Shown in pieces: positions 23,173 through 35,885 of a DNA stretch of 36,003 nt. The position numbers and the translations under genes are program-made. The notes beneath the pieces are model-generated. The model was not told the origin of the DNA. It ran no database searches and worked only from the letters and a program-made list of their open reading frames with translations. The stretch is from an uncultured Bacteroides sp. GTDB taxonomy: Bacteria; Bacteroidota; Bacteroidia; Bacteroidales; Bacteroidaceae. The stretch is taken from contig CAMTPH010000021.1 in NCBI GenBank assembly GCA_947074345.1, forward strand, positions 1 to 36,003, read 5' to 3'. Every line of letters begins with the position of its first letter. Positions within the stretch are counted from its first letter, which is position 1.

Positions 23173-25425
23173 TTAATTCTTTTGTCCTACTAATTGATAA
23201 ACATCTTCTTTTTCTCCCACAATCCACAAGATGTCACCTTCATTAAAAGGCTCATCAATATTAACAGAAACCGAAAGGTTATTGTTTCGTTCTACCCCCG
23301 CAATAAAACAATGATATTTATCACGAATGCCCGATTCTTTAATTGATTTACCTAAAAAGGCAGAATCAGCATCAATCATAAATTGTCTTAATATCATTTC
23401 ATGCTTCTCGTATGCATCGGCCTCAATTGTTATTTTTTGGGCAATAATCTCTCCAAAAAGGTTCAGTTGTTCATCTGTACCTATCACTTGAATGTTGTCA
23501 AAAGGGAATAGTTGAACACGCCCACCTGGAATATTGATTCGTTTTTTACCACGAAGAATAGATGTGATATGCACACCATATGTTTTAGCAAAATTAAGTT
23601 GAGCAAGAGTCTTACCAGCCAACATTGATTCGGCAGGTATTTCAAAATCGCCCATTTGGAGATCATGCGACAACAACTGTCCGGCATACGATGGTTTTGC
23701 ATTACCCAAGTATTGATCGCGCATATCTCGCGAACGAAGATTCTGAAAGAATTGGCGTTCGAGCAATATAGATTGTCTTTTAAGGCGTCGCGAACCAATC
23801 ATAACTCCGATAATCAGAATAGCAGCACCAATCATCAACCCTACCGATGCCTTGAATAAGCCGGCTATAACAAACATAACAAAAGTAATGGCAATCATCA
23901 TTCTGAAGACAATCGTTGCCACCAATGGAGCACGATTAGAACGATGATCATTCCACAAAGCCATAAACTCTATAGAATGATTCTTTTTTATCATTATTGC
24001 TCGGAGGAAAGGCGATATTAATAAGATGGTAACCGTAGTACCTATTAGAGAGCCCCAGAAATCAGATAAATGTTCTCTTAAGAAAGGAGTAACCCAATTG
24101 AAAGAGATAAAAACGACTGCAAGACTAAGAATTGTATAAACAACTACAATTCTCAACATAGCCATCAGCAAGCGCTTCCATAAGTTCTCTTGATTTACAG
24201 TTTGCGCACCACAACTATATCGATTCAGAAAGTTACGCCATGATAGAGGCATACGCTTTTCTACAAATTCAGAAGCAGGATCGGCCAATCGAATCATATA
24301 CGGAGTAAGAAAAGTGGTTATAACCGAAACCGCTACCACGATTGGATATAAGAAAGAACTTGTCACTTTCAACGAAACCCCCATTGAAGCAATAATAAAA
24401 GCAAACTCACCGATTTGCGTTAAGCTAAATCCGCACTGCATGGCTGTTTTCAATGGTTTGCCGGCCAATAGAACCCCACAAGTAGCAAAAATCGATTGCC
24501 CCAATATCACTACTAGGGTAACAACGATAATAGGAACGATATAATTGCCAATCATCACCGGGTCGACCATCATACCAACCGATACAAAAAATATAGCACC
24601 AAACAGATTCTTTACAGGTTTCACTAAGTGTTCTATCGATTCAGCCTCAACAGTTTCGGCAAGAATAGAACCCATGATAAATGCCCCAAAAGCAGCCGAA
24701 AAACCAGCCTTATCGGCCAATACAACCATACCAAAGCACAAGGCTAATGAGACAATCAACAATGTTTCATCATTCATCAATTTGCGGCATCGCTTTAAGA
24801 ACTGAGGAATAAGATAGATACCCACAACAAACCAAAGTATCAAGAAGAATATTAACTTACCGATACTATAAAGCATATCAGCGCCCTGAAAATGATTACT
24901 TACCGAAAGCGTAGATAATACCACCATCAGCACAATGGCCAAGATATCTTCGATAATCAAAATGCTGAGTACAAGACTAGCGAACCGCTTCTTTATCAGT
25001 CCTAAATCTTCGAAAGCCTTATAAATAATGGTAGTCGACGACATGGCAATCATCCCACCCAAGAAGATGCAATCCATCCGTTTCCATCCGAAACTCATCC
25101 CGGCCCCTACCCCAAGCAGCATCATACAAAAGATAATGGTACAAGCAGCAATAACAGCCGGCCCTCCGACCTTCATTATCTTTTTAAAACTAAATTCGAG
25201 ACCTAAAGCAAAGAGTAAGAATATGATACCTATTTCGGCCCAAGTGGCGATACTCGCCTTATCGATTACTGATGGAGTGAAAGATATATGTGGACTAGCC
25301 AATAAACCGGCAACAATATATCCTAAAACTAAAGGTTGTTTTAGCTTTTTGAAGATAAGAGTCATGACACCGGCACAAACCAATATCAACGCCAAGTCAG
25401 CAATTAAAGCGGGTAAATGAGACAT
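23173..25425 (-). CDS. CPA2 (Kef-type) cation:proton antiporter with two TrkA-C domains
   Basis: Membrane antiporter, 750 aa. The first about 385 residues carry 12-13 hydrophobic helices of the Na+/H+ exchanger fold, with LVLGYIVAGLLASPHIS, IGIIFLLFALGLEFSF and AAFGAFIMGSILAETVEAES as family landmarks. Four more predicted helices lie at about 410-545, an insertion not present in E. coli KefB/KefC. The C-terminal cytoplasmic part has two RCK_C/TrkA-C modules in place of a KefC TrkA-N domain: GDFEIPAESMLAGKTLAQLN (about 590-665) and MIDADSAFLGKSIKESGIRD to GDILWIVGEKEDVYQLVGQ (about 680-748). Such domains often sense nucleotides such as c-di-AMP. K+ or Na+ efflux is likely but not provable here. 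Confidence 0.9.
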   Translation of the reverse strand: MSHLPALIADLALILVCAGVMTLIFKKLKQPLVLGYIVAGLLASPHISFTPSVIDKASIATWAEIGIIFLLFALGLEFSFKKIMKVGGPAVIAACTIIFCMMLLGVGAGMSFGWKRMDCIFLGGMIAMSSTTIIYKAFEDLGLIKKRFASLVLSILIIEDILAIVLMVVLSTLSVSNHFQGADMLYSIGKLIFFLILWFVVGIYLIPQFLKRCRKLMNDETLLIVSLALCFGMVVLADKAGFSAAFGAFIMGSILAETVEAESIEHLVKPVKNLFGAIFFVSVGMMVDPVMIGNYIVPIIVVTLVVILGQSIFATCGVLLAGKPLKTAMQCGFSLTQIGEFAFIIASMGVSLKVTSSFLYPIVVAVSVITTFLTPYMIRLADPASEFVEKRMPLSWRNFLNRYSCGAQTVNQENLWKRLLMAMLRIVVVYTILSLAVVFISFNWVTPFLREHLSDFWGSLIGTTVTILLISPFLRAIMIKKNHSIEFMALWNDHRSNRAPLVATIVFRMMIAITFVMFVIAGLFKASVGLMIGAAILIIGVMIGSRRLKRQSILLERQFFQNLRSRDMRDQYLGNAKPSYAGQLLSHDLQMGDFEIPAESMLAGKTLAQLNFAKTYGVHITSILRGKKRINIPGGRVQLFPFDNIQVIGTDEQLNLFGEIIAQKITIEADAYEKHEMILRQFMIDADSAFLGKSIKESGIRDKYHCFIAGVERNNNLSVSVNIDEPFNEGDILWIVGEKEDVYQLVGQKN

Positions 25426-25447
25426 CTTAGAAATATTTAATTTCTTA

Positions 25448-25480
25448 CAAAAATATAGGAAATTAACTTATCAACACAAA
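25448..25480 (-). promoter_or_regulatory. Promoter of the antiporter gene
   Basis: Minus strand: TTTG (25477-25480), a 21-base spacer, and TATTTTTG (25448-25455), which fits TTTG-N19-21-TAnnTTTG. It sits 22 bases before the start codon. Confidence 0.65.
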
Positions 25481-25522
25481 AGGAGTATAAAAAGTTTCGG
25501 CCTATTTGTGAAGATAAAACAA

Positions 25523-25564
25523 GCATGCCGATTCGAAGACTATTCTATCTTCAAATCGGCATGC
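25523..25564 (-). terminator. Terminator of the pepT-gcvT operon
   Basis: Outer stem GCATGCCGATT / AATCGGCATGC (11 bp) with an inner GAAGA/TCTTC stem after one mismatch. It lies 27 bases beyond the gcvT stop codon. Read on the minus strand it is followed by TTGTTTTATC. Confidence 0.88.
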
Positions 25565-25590
25565 CATATATTTATACTTATTTCAGTTGC

Positions 25591-26676
25591 TTATTTACGA
25601 AAAGGAGGACGCACCACTTTAGCTTTCAATTTGCGACCACGAACCTCAACAAAGATTTCCGTATCGAGTGGCGTGTATTCAGGTTTTACGTATCCCATAC
25701 CAATTCCTATTTTGCGAATAGGCGACATAGTACCCGATGTAACAACACCAATCACTTCACCATCGCCATTCAACAGTTCGTATCCTTGACGAGGAATGCC
25801 ACGATCAATCAATTCGAAACCGATAAGTTTTCGAGATGTACCCTCTTTCTTTTGCTTTTCGAGCAGCGGACGATCTATAAATTCTTTTCCATCTACAAAC
25901 TTGGTAATCCATCCCAATCCCGCTTCGATAGGCGAAGTAGCATCATCAAGTTCGTGACCATATAGACAGAATCCGGCTTCAAGTCTAAGTGTATCGCGCG
26001 ATCCTAATCCTGCAGCCTTAATACCAAACTCTTCGCCTGCCTTAAACACAGCATTCCAAATAGTTTGAGCATCATTAGGATAGAAGTACAACTCAAATCC
26101 ACCTGCACCGGTATAGCCTGTATTTGATATGATTACATCTTTCACACCGGCTATCTCGCCTACTTTGAATGTATAGTAAGGAATAGTCGACAAATCAATG
26201 TCAGTTAACTTTTGAAGTGTAGCTTGCGCTTTAGGTCCTTGTATAGCCAACTGAGCAATATTATCAGACGAGTTCTCTAAAATAGCACCCATTGGATTGT
26301 TAACATTGCACCATGCCCAGTCTTTCTCGATGTTAGCAGCATTTACAACCAACATATATTTATCTTCGGCATATTGATAAACAAGCAAGTCGTCTACAAT
26401 TCCGCCCTTGCCATTAGGGAAACAAGTATATTGCACCTTGCCTGGCGATAGAGCAGCCACATTGTTGGATGTTACGTGTTGCAAAAAAGAGAGAGCATTA
26501 GGCCCTTTCACCCAAAATTCTCCCATATGAGAAACATCAAAAACACCCACCGCATTGCATACAGTGAGGTGTTCGTCGATGATTCCTGTATATTCTATAG
26601 GCATATTATAGCCTGCAAATTCGTGCATCTTACCTCCAAGAGAGATATGATTGTTTGTAAATGGTGTAGTTTTCAT
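25591..26676 (-). CDS. gcvT: Glycine cleavage system T protein (aminomethyltransferase)
   Basis: Transfers the methylene group from the aminomethyl-lipoyl H protein to tetrahydrofolate in glycine cleavage; 361 aa, usual length. Landmarks are [36 protein letters not shown] and the folate-site strand [14 protein letters not shown]. The adenine/folate-binding arginine region [20 protein letters not shown] and the C-terminal barrel ([20 protein letters not shown]) are also present. It follows pepT by 30 bases in one operon. The other glycine-cleavage genes (gcvH, gcvP) are not in the window, as is usual when the system is split in Bacteroides. Confidence 0.96.
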   Translation of the reverse strand: MKTTPFTNNHISLGGKMHEFAGYNMPIEYTGIIDEHLTVCNAVGVFDVSHMGEFWVKGPNALSFLQHVTSNNVAALSPGKVQYTCFPNGKGGIVDDLLVYQYAEDKYMLVVNAANIEKDWAWCNVNNPMGAILENSSDNIAQLAIQGPKAQATLQKLTDIDLSTIPYYTFKVGEIAGVKDVIISNTGYTGAGGFELYFYPNDAQTIWNAVFKAGEEFGIKAAGLGSRDTLRLEAGFCLYGHELDDATSPIEAGLGWITKFVDGKEFIDRPLLEKQKKEGTSRKLIGFELIDRGIPRQGYELLNGDGEVIGVVTSGTMSPIRKIGIGMGYVKPEYTPLDTEIFVEVRGRKLKAKVVRPPFRK

Positions 26677-26706
26677 GTGAATAGTATAATAAGGTTGATT
26701 TAAGTT

Positions 26707-27933
26707 TTATGCTTGTTGTGCTACTAGCTCAGCAATCTTAACGATTACGTTTTGAGCCTTCTCCATATTTTGAATTGGAATAAACTCGAAACGGCCATGG
26801 AAATTTAATCCACCAGCAAAGATATTTGGACAAGGCAAACCTTTGAACGAAAGTTGAGCACCATCAGTTCCACCACGAATTGGCTTAACATTAGGTTTAA
26901 CACCTACTGCTTCCATCGCTTTAAAAGCTGTATCGATGATGTGCATTACAGGTTCAATCTTTTCGCGCATATTGTAGTACTGATCTTTCATATCGAGAGT
27001 TGCTGTACCTTCGCCATGACGCTTGTTGATTTCGGCCACCCAGTCAATCATACTTTGTTTGCGCTTTTCAAAGATAGCACGATCATGATCGCGGATAATG
27101 TAAGAAACCGTAGTCTCTTCTACCGAACCCTGTATACCGATAAGGTGATAGAAACCTTCGTATTTAGAAGTATGCTCAGGAGCTTCTTGGCTTGGCAACA
27201 ATGAAATAAACTCATTAGCAATTGTAATAGAGTTAATCATTTTGTTTTTAGCATAACCAGGATGTACGTTGCGGCCTTTGAAAGTAATTTTGGCACCGGC
27301 AGCATTAAAATTTTCGTACTCTAATTCGCCTAAATCACCACCATCCATTGTATAAGCCCATTCGCAACCGAACTTCTCTACATCAAACTTGTGCGCACCT
27401 AAACCGATTTCTTCATCAGGGTTGAAACCAACACGAATCTTACCATGTTTAATTTCAGGATGAGCTTTCAAGTATTCGATAGCCGACATGATTTCTGCGA
27501 TACCGGCTTTATCATCAGCACCAAGAAGTGTTGTACCATCGGTAACAATCAAGTCTTCGCCTTTATGGTCTAAAAGTTCAGGAAATTGCACCGGACTCAA
27601 AACTATGTTTTGTTCAGCATTCAGCACGATGTCTGTACCATCGTATTTCTCAACGATACGAGGTTTTACATCTTTGCCACTCATATCAGGACTAGTATCC
27701 ATGTGAGCAATAAAGCCGATAGTTGGCACCGGTTTGTCTATGTTAGCAGGAAGAGTAGCAAAAAGGTAGCCATTCTCATCCAACGAAATATCTTCTAATC
27801 CTAACGATTCTAATTCTGCTTTCAAAAATTTAGCAAACACCATTTGTCCTGGTGTACTAGGAGTTACCTGAGTTGAATCATCAGCTTGAGTATCAAAAGT
27901 TACATACTTTAAAAAGCGTTCTACTAATGTCAT
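26707..27933 (-). CDS. pepT: Peptidase T (tripeptide aminopeptidase)
   Basis: Cytoplasmic zinc M20 peptidase that cleaves the N-terminal residue of tripeptides; 408 aa, usual length. Metal and catalytic segments are all visible: [15 protein letters not shown] (first His and catalytic Asp), [14 protein letters not shown] (bridging Asp), [14 protein letters not shown] (catalytic Glu pair), [17 protein letters not shown] and [20 protein letters not shown], with the last His in [12 protein letters not shown]. It heads the pepT-gcvT operon. A candidate -7 box, TACCTTTA, lies on the minus strand at 27978-27985. Confidence 0.97.
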   Translation of the reverse strand: MTLVERFLKYVTFDTQADDSTQVTPSTPGQMVFAKFLKAELESLGLEDISLDENGYLFATLPANIDKPVPTIGFIAHMDTSPDMSGKDVKPRIVEKYDGTDIVLNAEQNIVLSPVQFPELLDHKGEDLIVTDGTTLLGADDKAGIAEIMSAIEYLKAHPEIKHGKIRVGFNPDEEIGLGAHKFDVEKFGCEWAYTMDGGDLGELEYENFNAAGAKITFKGRNVHPGYAKNKMINSITIANEFISLLPSQEAPEHTSKYEGFYHLIGIQGSVEETTVSYIIRDHDRAIFEKRKQSMIDWVAEINKRHGEGTATLDMKDQYYNMREKIEPVMHIIDTAFKAMEAVGVKPNVKPIRGGTDGAQLSFKGLPCPNIFAGGLNFHGRFEFIPIQNMEKAQNVIVKIAELVAQQA

Positions 27934-28205
27934 ATCAATATAAAAGTTAGTATAATAAATTGTGAATACATTTGCCGTAAAGGTAAAAAAAAGAGTGGAA
28001 TATCATAACTTGATAGATACATATTTTAAAGCTTTTAGTTAAATCGGATTTATCAAGTTACATTTTGTCAAATATTACTAGTTTGAAGATTATACTTCAC
28101 CCTATAATTACTACCATTATTGTTATAAAACAAACCAAACTCTATTATATAATCACTCACAATTAATTCTTTTAAAATGGATTTGTAAAGAGGTAGATAT
28201 CGTTT

Positions 28206-28269
28206 GATAACTGTTAACTGTTATCGCATTAGATATATACACCTAGCACGATAATAGTTAACAGTTATC
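28206..28269 (-). repeat. 64-bp element, copy 2: two 20-bp near-palindromes 44 bp apart
   Basis: GATAACTGTTAACTGTTATC (28206-28225) and GATAATAGTTAACAGTTATC (28250-28269) with 24 bases between. On the minus strand the unit matches 16703-16766 at 52 of 64 positions, the first box being identical over all 20 bases. Nothing else was recognised in the 480-base gene-free stretch 27934-28415 except the pepT -7 box. The two boxes here can also pair with each other at 19 of 20 positions (plus one G-T). Confidence 0.85.
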
Positions 28270-28415
28270 ATTTCTTGTTTTATCATACCGCAATCAGAGG
28301 TAAACAGTCTAAAATGCTCAATAAATTGATTTAGCATATTATTAAAACTCTGTATCCAAACTATTTTAGCCAGAGAGCGTTTATACACTAATTAACAGCT
28401 AATTAAAGATAGTAT

Positions 28416-29486
28416 ATGTCGGCCGAAAACACTTCTAATCAAGAAAAGTCTTCAATATTGATAATCTATACCGGAGGTACAATAGGTATGGTAGAAGACC
28501 CTAAAACCGGTTCATTAGAGCCATTCGACTTTGAACATCTAGTTGACCATGTTCCTGAGTTAAAAGAGGCAAAGCATTTATATACCTCCATACAGTTCAA
28601 TCCGCCATTAGACTCTTCGCAGATTGGACCACAAGACTGGGCAAAGATGGCAAAAACTGTTGCCGACAACTATGATACGTACGATGGTTTTGTAATCTTG
28701 CATGGCACAGATACAATGGCCTATACAGCATCGGCACTTAGTTTCATGTTAGAAAACTTAAACAAGCCGGTCATTATAACAGGTTCGCAACTACCCATTG
28801 GCAGATTTCGCACAGATGGAAAAGAGAATCTTATCACAGCAATAGAAATCGCAGCTTCAAAAAGAAACAACATTGCGATAGTGCCCGAAGTGTGTATCTG
28901 TTTTCAAAATTACTTATTGAGGGGTAATAGGAGCAAAAAGATAAATGCTGATTATTTTCAAGCATTCGATTCATTCAACTATCCTCCATTGGCACACATC
29001 GGTGTTGAGATTGATATTAACGAAGAACTTGTATACAAACAGGCGTCTGTAAAGCCGTTGATTCCACATTACAACATGGACCCCAATGTCATTGCTTTAA
29101 GACTTCTACCGGGCATCACTCCCGATACGCTAAAAGGCATATTGAGTATACCAAACTTAAAGGGTATAGCTATGGAGACATTTGGTGTAGGCAATGCACC
29201 GAGTTTTCCTTGGTTCATCGATCTATTAAAAGAGGCTACAGACAGAGGAATCGTGATTGTAAATGTTACACAATGCATGGAGGGCTCTGTGGCCATGAAT
29301 ATTTATGATACAGGCAATGCAATGCTCGAAGCCGGCATTATCTCGGGATATGATATAACAACAGAAAGTGCCATAACCAAAATGATGTACTTATTTGGCG
29401 AAGGATACGAACCGGATAAGGTAAGGGAGTATATGAAGTGCGACTTGATAGGCGAAATGACTATTCATGATACGAAAGAGAACTAA
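28416..29486 (+). CDS. ansA: Type I L-asparaginase
   Basis: Cytoplasmic amidohydrolase converting asparagine to aspartate and ammonia; 356 aa. The first threonine motif ILIIYTGGTIGMVEDP (Thr19 and Thr22 region) and the second, GFVILHGTDTMAYTASALSF, with catalytic Thr-Asp, are intact. PVIITGSQLPIGRFRTDGKE and the regulatory C-terminal domain (LKGIAMETFGVGNAPSF, TQCMEGSVAMNIYDTGNAML) match the cytoplasmic type I enzymes. No signal peptide is present. It is divergent from pepT across the 480-base spacer that contains a 64-bp element. Confidence 0.95.
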   Translation: MSAENTSNQEKSSILIIYTGGTIGMVEDPKTGSLEPFDFEHLVDHVPELKEAKHLYTSIQFNPPLDSSQIGPQDWAKMAKTVADNYDTYDGFVILHGTDTMAYTASALSFMLENLNKPVIITGSQLPIGRFRTDGKENLITAIEIAASKRNNIAIVPEVCICFQNYLLRGNRSKKINADYFQAFDSFNYPPLAHIGVEIDINEELVYKQASVKPLIPHYNMDPNVIALRLLPGITPDTLKGILSIPNLKGIAMETFGVGNAPSFPWFIDLLKEATDRGIVIVNVTQCMEGSVAMNIYDTGNAMLEAGIISGYDITTESAITKMMYLFGEGYEPDKVREYMKCDLIGEMTIHDTKEN

Positions 29487-29544
29487 CGTATCATCGTTGC
29501 AAAGTGTAGGCAATGCTCCTATATGCTTTATGATATAACTGAAA

Positions 29545-29577
29545 GAAGGCTGCCAAGTAATAAACTTAGCAGCCTTC
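29545..29577. terminator. Terminator shared by ansA and the convergent GH97 gene
   Basis: GAAGGCTGC / GCAGCCTTC (9 bp) with an inner AAGT/ACTT stem. It lies between the two convergent genes. Confidence 0.85.
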
Positions 29578-29600
29578 ATCTCATTATTCTTTAAAGGGGA

Positions 29601-31784
<2,184 letters not shown>

Positions 31785-31800
31785 TTAATAATCGTTTTTG

Positions 31801-31808
31801 CAAAGTTA
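31801..31808 (-). promoter_or_regulatory. -7 box of the GH97 gene
   Basis: The minus strand reads TAACTTTG, a full TAnnTTTG match, 44 bases before the preferred start codon. The gene therefore has its own promoter rather than relying on the upstream regulator gene. Confidence 0.6.
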
Positions 31809-31937
31809 ATTATGTACTACATTAAATGGTAACGTATATAAAGCGAATATAAAAGAAATAACTAATCTCAAACATATAAGTACTTATTTTACAACATTAT
31901 ACATTCGCCGAGAAGTATTATAAATATAAATCATATT

Positions 31938-33509
31938 TCATTCTACAGCACCTATTTTCATTAAATCATTATCAAATTGGTCCCTATTTATGGCTTTATT
32001 CTTTACTTTATTTCGATACGTATAGATGGTATTTATAGAATAATGAAGGAAGTTTGCAATCATAGAACTATCATCTATACCTAGTCGAATAATAGCAAAT
32101 ATACGTAGTTCATTGTTCAACAATTCTCCCGGTTTTAAAACAATACGATCATCGGGCTGAAGTAATTTATTAAACTCTTCAACAAAGTTGGGATAGATCT
32201 GCAGAAAGGCATTATCAAAGTTTGCATAAAACTCTTTTTGCTCATTGCTTACAAATTGAGACGATTTAGTCATACGCAACAGCTCATCTACTTGACCGGC
32301 AACAATCTTACGATTTACAGTACTCCTGAATCGATCTAATTTCTCTATATATAGAGAGCATAGACTTAAGAAATGGCCAATGTACTCCTCTTTAATATGA
32401 TTTGATTGACGAAGATTTCGCTCTGTCAACGACAAACGTTTCATTTGTTTGTAAATCCAAAACAAAGCAAAGAGCAAGAAAAGAGACAATACACTAACCA
32501 ACAACAAGAATATAAGCAATTGACGTTGTTGCTGTTCTTCTTTTAGTTGATACGAGGAATTGATAACAGGCAAAACAGCAGATATCTCCATTGTACGAAG
32601 CCGCGCATTGCAAAACAAAGCATCTTCGAGTGAGTATTTTATATATCGATAGGCTCTATTAATGTCTCCTTGCTCGTATAGAAACAAAGCTAAGTTTTGC
32701 AAAGCAGCATTCTCTTTGATTGCACCTTTCACATCTGCCATAGCAGATAGAGCCAAATATTGAAGATAGAGTTTATTGTTATCTTGTTCTTTATAGATAG
32801 TAGCCAATGAATAGGCTGCTCGCGCATAAATATTAGAGTTATCAGGTACTTGGTGCAAAAGAGATTGCAACATCATTTCAGCTTCCATCATTGAAGAACC
32901 AGAAGATTGTTGCTCAGCAATATATAGCTTATATTCATAAGAGTTAGTTGGAAGCACATCGATTAATGAATCTCTATATAGATATTGTTTCTGATGATAT
33001 TTAGCGATATAAGAATCATTGCGCGAATAAGAACCAAGAAAGCCATAAATCTGACGTCCGCAATTGTAATAATCAACAAGCAATTGATTAGGTAAGTTTA
33101 CACGATCTATTTCATCAAACACATCTAGCGCCTCTTTATACAAACCCGAAACCGAAAGCACATACGCCAAGTTAATACGCACTTCATCTTTCATTGCATC
33201 ATTGCGCAATCTATCGGCCACTATCATACTACGATCGAGATATTTCATAGCCGAATCGGTGATAAATAACTGATAGACTTCGCCTAGCTCGTTATTTAAT
33301 CGAAATTGCTGCTGTAAATTTAGTGATGGATTAGCAAGTTGTAGTTTAAGGCTATCTATTTTATTCTCCTTGTTAGTATCATATATAGATTGGTTTTTGA
33401 GTACACGATCAAGTTCATTCAATATACCATCGTCATTTTTTGCAAAACATAGCATGGATATCAAACAAATAGATATTATCGATAAGGCTAAAACAAAGAC
33501 TTTCTTCAT
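31938..33509 (-). CDS. SusR-like membrane regulator (TPR + transmembrane helix + DUF6377/HTH)
   Basis: Membrane-spanning transcriptional regulator, 523 aa. After a signal peptide/anchor (ALSIISICLISMLCFA) come TPR-like helical repeats in the periplasm (about 60-320, e.g. LGEVYQLFITDSAMKYLDRS and LAYVLSVSGLYKEALDVFDE). A transmembrane helix LIFLLLVSVLSLFLLFALFW (about 328-348) is followed by a coiled linker, and the cytoplasmic end has a LuxR-like helix-turn-helix: ELRIFAIIRLGIDDSSMIAN then FLHYSINTIYTYRNKVKNKA. This layout matches the SusR/DUF6377 group, which in B. thetaiotaomicron switches on the starch genes when maltose is bound. Its neighbour here is a SusB-like GH97, so starch control is the natural inference. 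No susC/D genes are in the window. Confidence 0.85.
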   Translation of the reverse strand: MKKVFVLALSIISICLISMLCFAKNDDGILNELDRVLKNQSIYDTNKENKIDSLKLQLANPSLNLQQQFRLNNELGEVYQLFITDSAMKYLDRSMIVADRLRNDAMKDEVRINLAYVLSVSGLYKEALDVFDEIDRVNLPNQLLVDYYNCGRQIYGFLGSYSRNDSYIAKYHQKQYLYRDSLIDVLPTNSYEYKLYIAEQQSSGSSMMEAEMMLQSLLHQVPDNSNIYARAAYSLATIYKEQDNNKLYLQYLALSAMADVKGAIKENAALQNLALFLYEQGDINRAYRYIKYSLEDALFCNARLRTMEISAVLPVINSSYQLKEEQQQRQLLIFLLLVSVLSLFLLFALFWIYKQMKRLSLTERNLRQSNHIKEEYIGHFLSLCSLYIEKLDRFRSTVNRKIVAGQVDELLRMTKSSQFVSNEQKEFYANFDNAFLQIYPNFVEEFNKLLQPDDRIVLKPGELLNNELRIFAIIRLGIDDSSMIANFLHYSINTIYTYRNKVKNKAINRDQFDNDLMKIGAVE

Positions 33510-33531
33510 ATAAGTATTACATTCTGTCCGC

Positions 33532-33539
33532 CAAAAATA
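33532..33539 (-). promoter_or_regulatory. -7 box of the SusR-like regulator gene
   Basis: The minus strand reads TATTTTTG, a full TAnnTTTG match, 22 bases before the start codon. No clear -33 TTTG was found at the right distance. Confidence 0.55.
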
Positions 33540-33591
33540 TATATTTTATAACGAAAGTTTAATGCATTTAATTGTTAATTCGACAAAACCT

Positions 33592-33606
33592 CCGAAAACG
33601 TTTGCA
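33592..33606. promoter_or_regulatory. LacI-type operator-like palindrome between the SusR-like gene and eno
   Basis: The core AAACGTTT (33596-33603) lies in CCGAAAACGTTTGCA. Read on the minus strand, TGCAAACGTTTTCG matches the LacI/CcpA-type pattern TGNNARCGNWWWCA except for the last base. It lies in the divergent region about 80 bases from the regulator gene and 165 from eno. Site and binder are unproven. Confidence 0.3.
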
Positions 33607-33765
33607 CTAGACAAATCTACACTCAATAAATAACACCTCATTATATCATGAAACGAACAAATAATTAAATACATTGTTTTTAAATCACCTATATATAAGT
33701 TCATTGTTAAGGTGAAATTTATGGATAGTATATCTCCAACAAAAACAATCATTTTTAAATTTTAA

Positions 33766-35058
<1,293 letters not shown>

Positions 35059-35083
35059 AGGCTTAATTGCTTAAAGTATAATG

Positions 35084-35115
35084 AGTGGGAGAAAGTCGAT
35101 TGACTTTCTCCCACT
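35084..35115 (+). terminator. Terminator of eno
   Basis: Perfect 14-bp stem AGTGGGAGAAAGTC / GACTTTCTCCCACT with a GATT loop, followed by TTTATTTTG. Confidence 0.93.
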
Positions 35116-35134
35116 TTTATTTTGACAGGACACT

Positions 35135-35155
35135 ATTTATCGTTTATCGATAAAT
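35135..35155. promoter_or_regulatory. Inverted repeat upstream of the 189-aa membrane protein gene
   Basis: ATTTATCG (35135-35142) and CGATAAAT (35148-35155) form an 8-bp inverted repeat with 5 bases between; TTTATCG is also tandemly repeated. It sits 100-125 bases before the start codon and could be an operator. It has no U-tract, so it is not a terminator. Confidence 0.35.
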
Positions 35156-35258
35156 ATTTTTTAAAATAATTGGGTGAATCTGCAATTTTTATGAATGTTG
35201 TGCTACTTATAGGGAAAGAAACGAAAAAGAAAGTAAAACCCTAAAAATCACAATTGAT

Positions 35259-35828
35259 ATGAAAACAAATGAAAACCTTTACACACAACAAGAAATGGCA
35301 ACTGCAACTACGTCATCAGTAAACCCAGTTAATGAACAAGAAGTGATGAATGATAGTTTATCTAATGAGTCTCTTGCAGAGAACATAGCATCTTTACACA
35401 AAAAGATAGATAGAGATATTTATTTAGATATATTCGGATTAATTCTCATAACTCCTATAACTATTGTAGGCATCATATATTCATTATACTTCAGTTTAGG
35501 TCTCTTGGTATTAATATTAATCGAATTAGGTGTTAATGTTTATTCCAAACGACTTTTGCCTACCCAAATAGAACCAGATACAGATTTAAAAGCCGTCAAC
35601 GCACAAGTTCAAAAGTTTATCACCATTCAGAAAGAATTCTTCAAATATTCACTTATCGTTTTGGGCGTTGGGCTTACAGCTGCTCTTATTATAACAAAAG
35701 CACCTCTACATCTTGCAATATCAGCTCCTATTGGAGCCATAGCAGGATTGATAATCGCTGTGATACTATACAAAAAGTTAATGAATCAGGCAAAGACAGT
35801 ACAAGAGAATATTAAAACCATGCAATAA
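35259..35828 (+). CDS. Uncharacterised inner-membrane protein with four predicted helices
   Basis: A 189-aa membrane protein that I do not recognise. A polar N-terminus (about 1-55, ending in SLHKKIDRDIYLD, possible amphipathic helix) is followed by a first hydrophobic hairpin (FGLILITPITIVGIIYSLYF and LGLLVLILIELGVNVY). A soluble middle segment rich in charged and Gln residues follows (LPTQIEPDTDLKAVNAQVQK), then a second hydrophobic hairpin (YSLIVLGVGLTAALIITKAP and LAISAPIGAIAGLIIAVILY) and a basic tail. No catalytic motif is visible. It has its own terminator, so it is probably a single-gene unit; the upstream inverted repeat may regulate it. Similar proteins often sit beside ECF sigma or peptidase genes, but none is here. 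Confidence 0.7.
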   Translation: MKTNENLYTQQEMATATTSSVNPVNEQEVMNDSLSNESLAENIASLHKKIDRDIYLDIFGLILITPITIVGIIYSLYFSLGLLVLILIELGVNVYSKRLLPTQIEPDTDLKAVNAQVQKFITIQKEFFKYSLIVLGVGLTAALIITKAPLHLAISAPIGAIAGLIIAVILYKKLMNQAKTVQENIKTMQ

Positions 35829-35851
35829 CTACTATAATCAAACTTTAAAAT

Positions 35852-35885
35852 GAGACTTTCTATCTTACTAGGGAGTCTCTTTTTA
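35852..35885 (+). terminator. Terminator of the 189-aa membrane protein gene
   Basis: GAGACT (35852-35857) pairs with AGTCTC (35874-35879), followed by six T residues. The remaining 118 bases to the window edge hold no gene that I can support. Confidence 0.75.

Noticed and set aside
24314-25420. Three plus-strand open frames opposite the antiporter gene
   Set aside because: They are low-complexity hydrophobic reversals of a conserved membrane protein and have no independent features.
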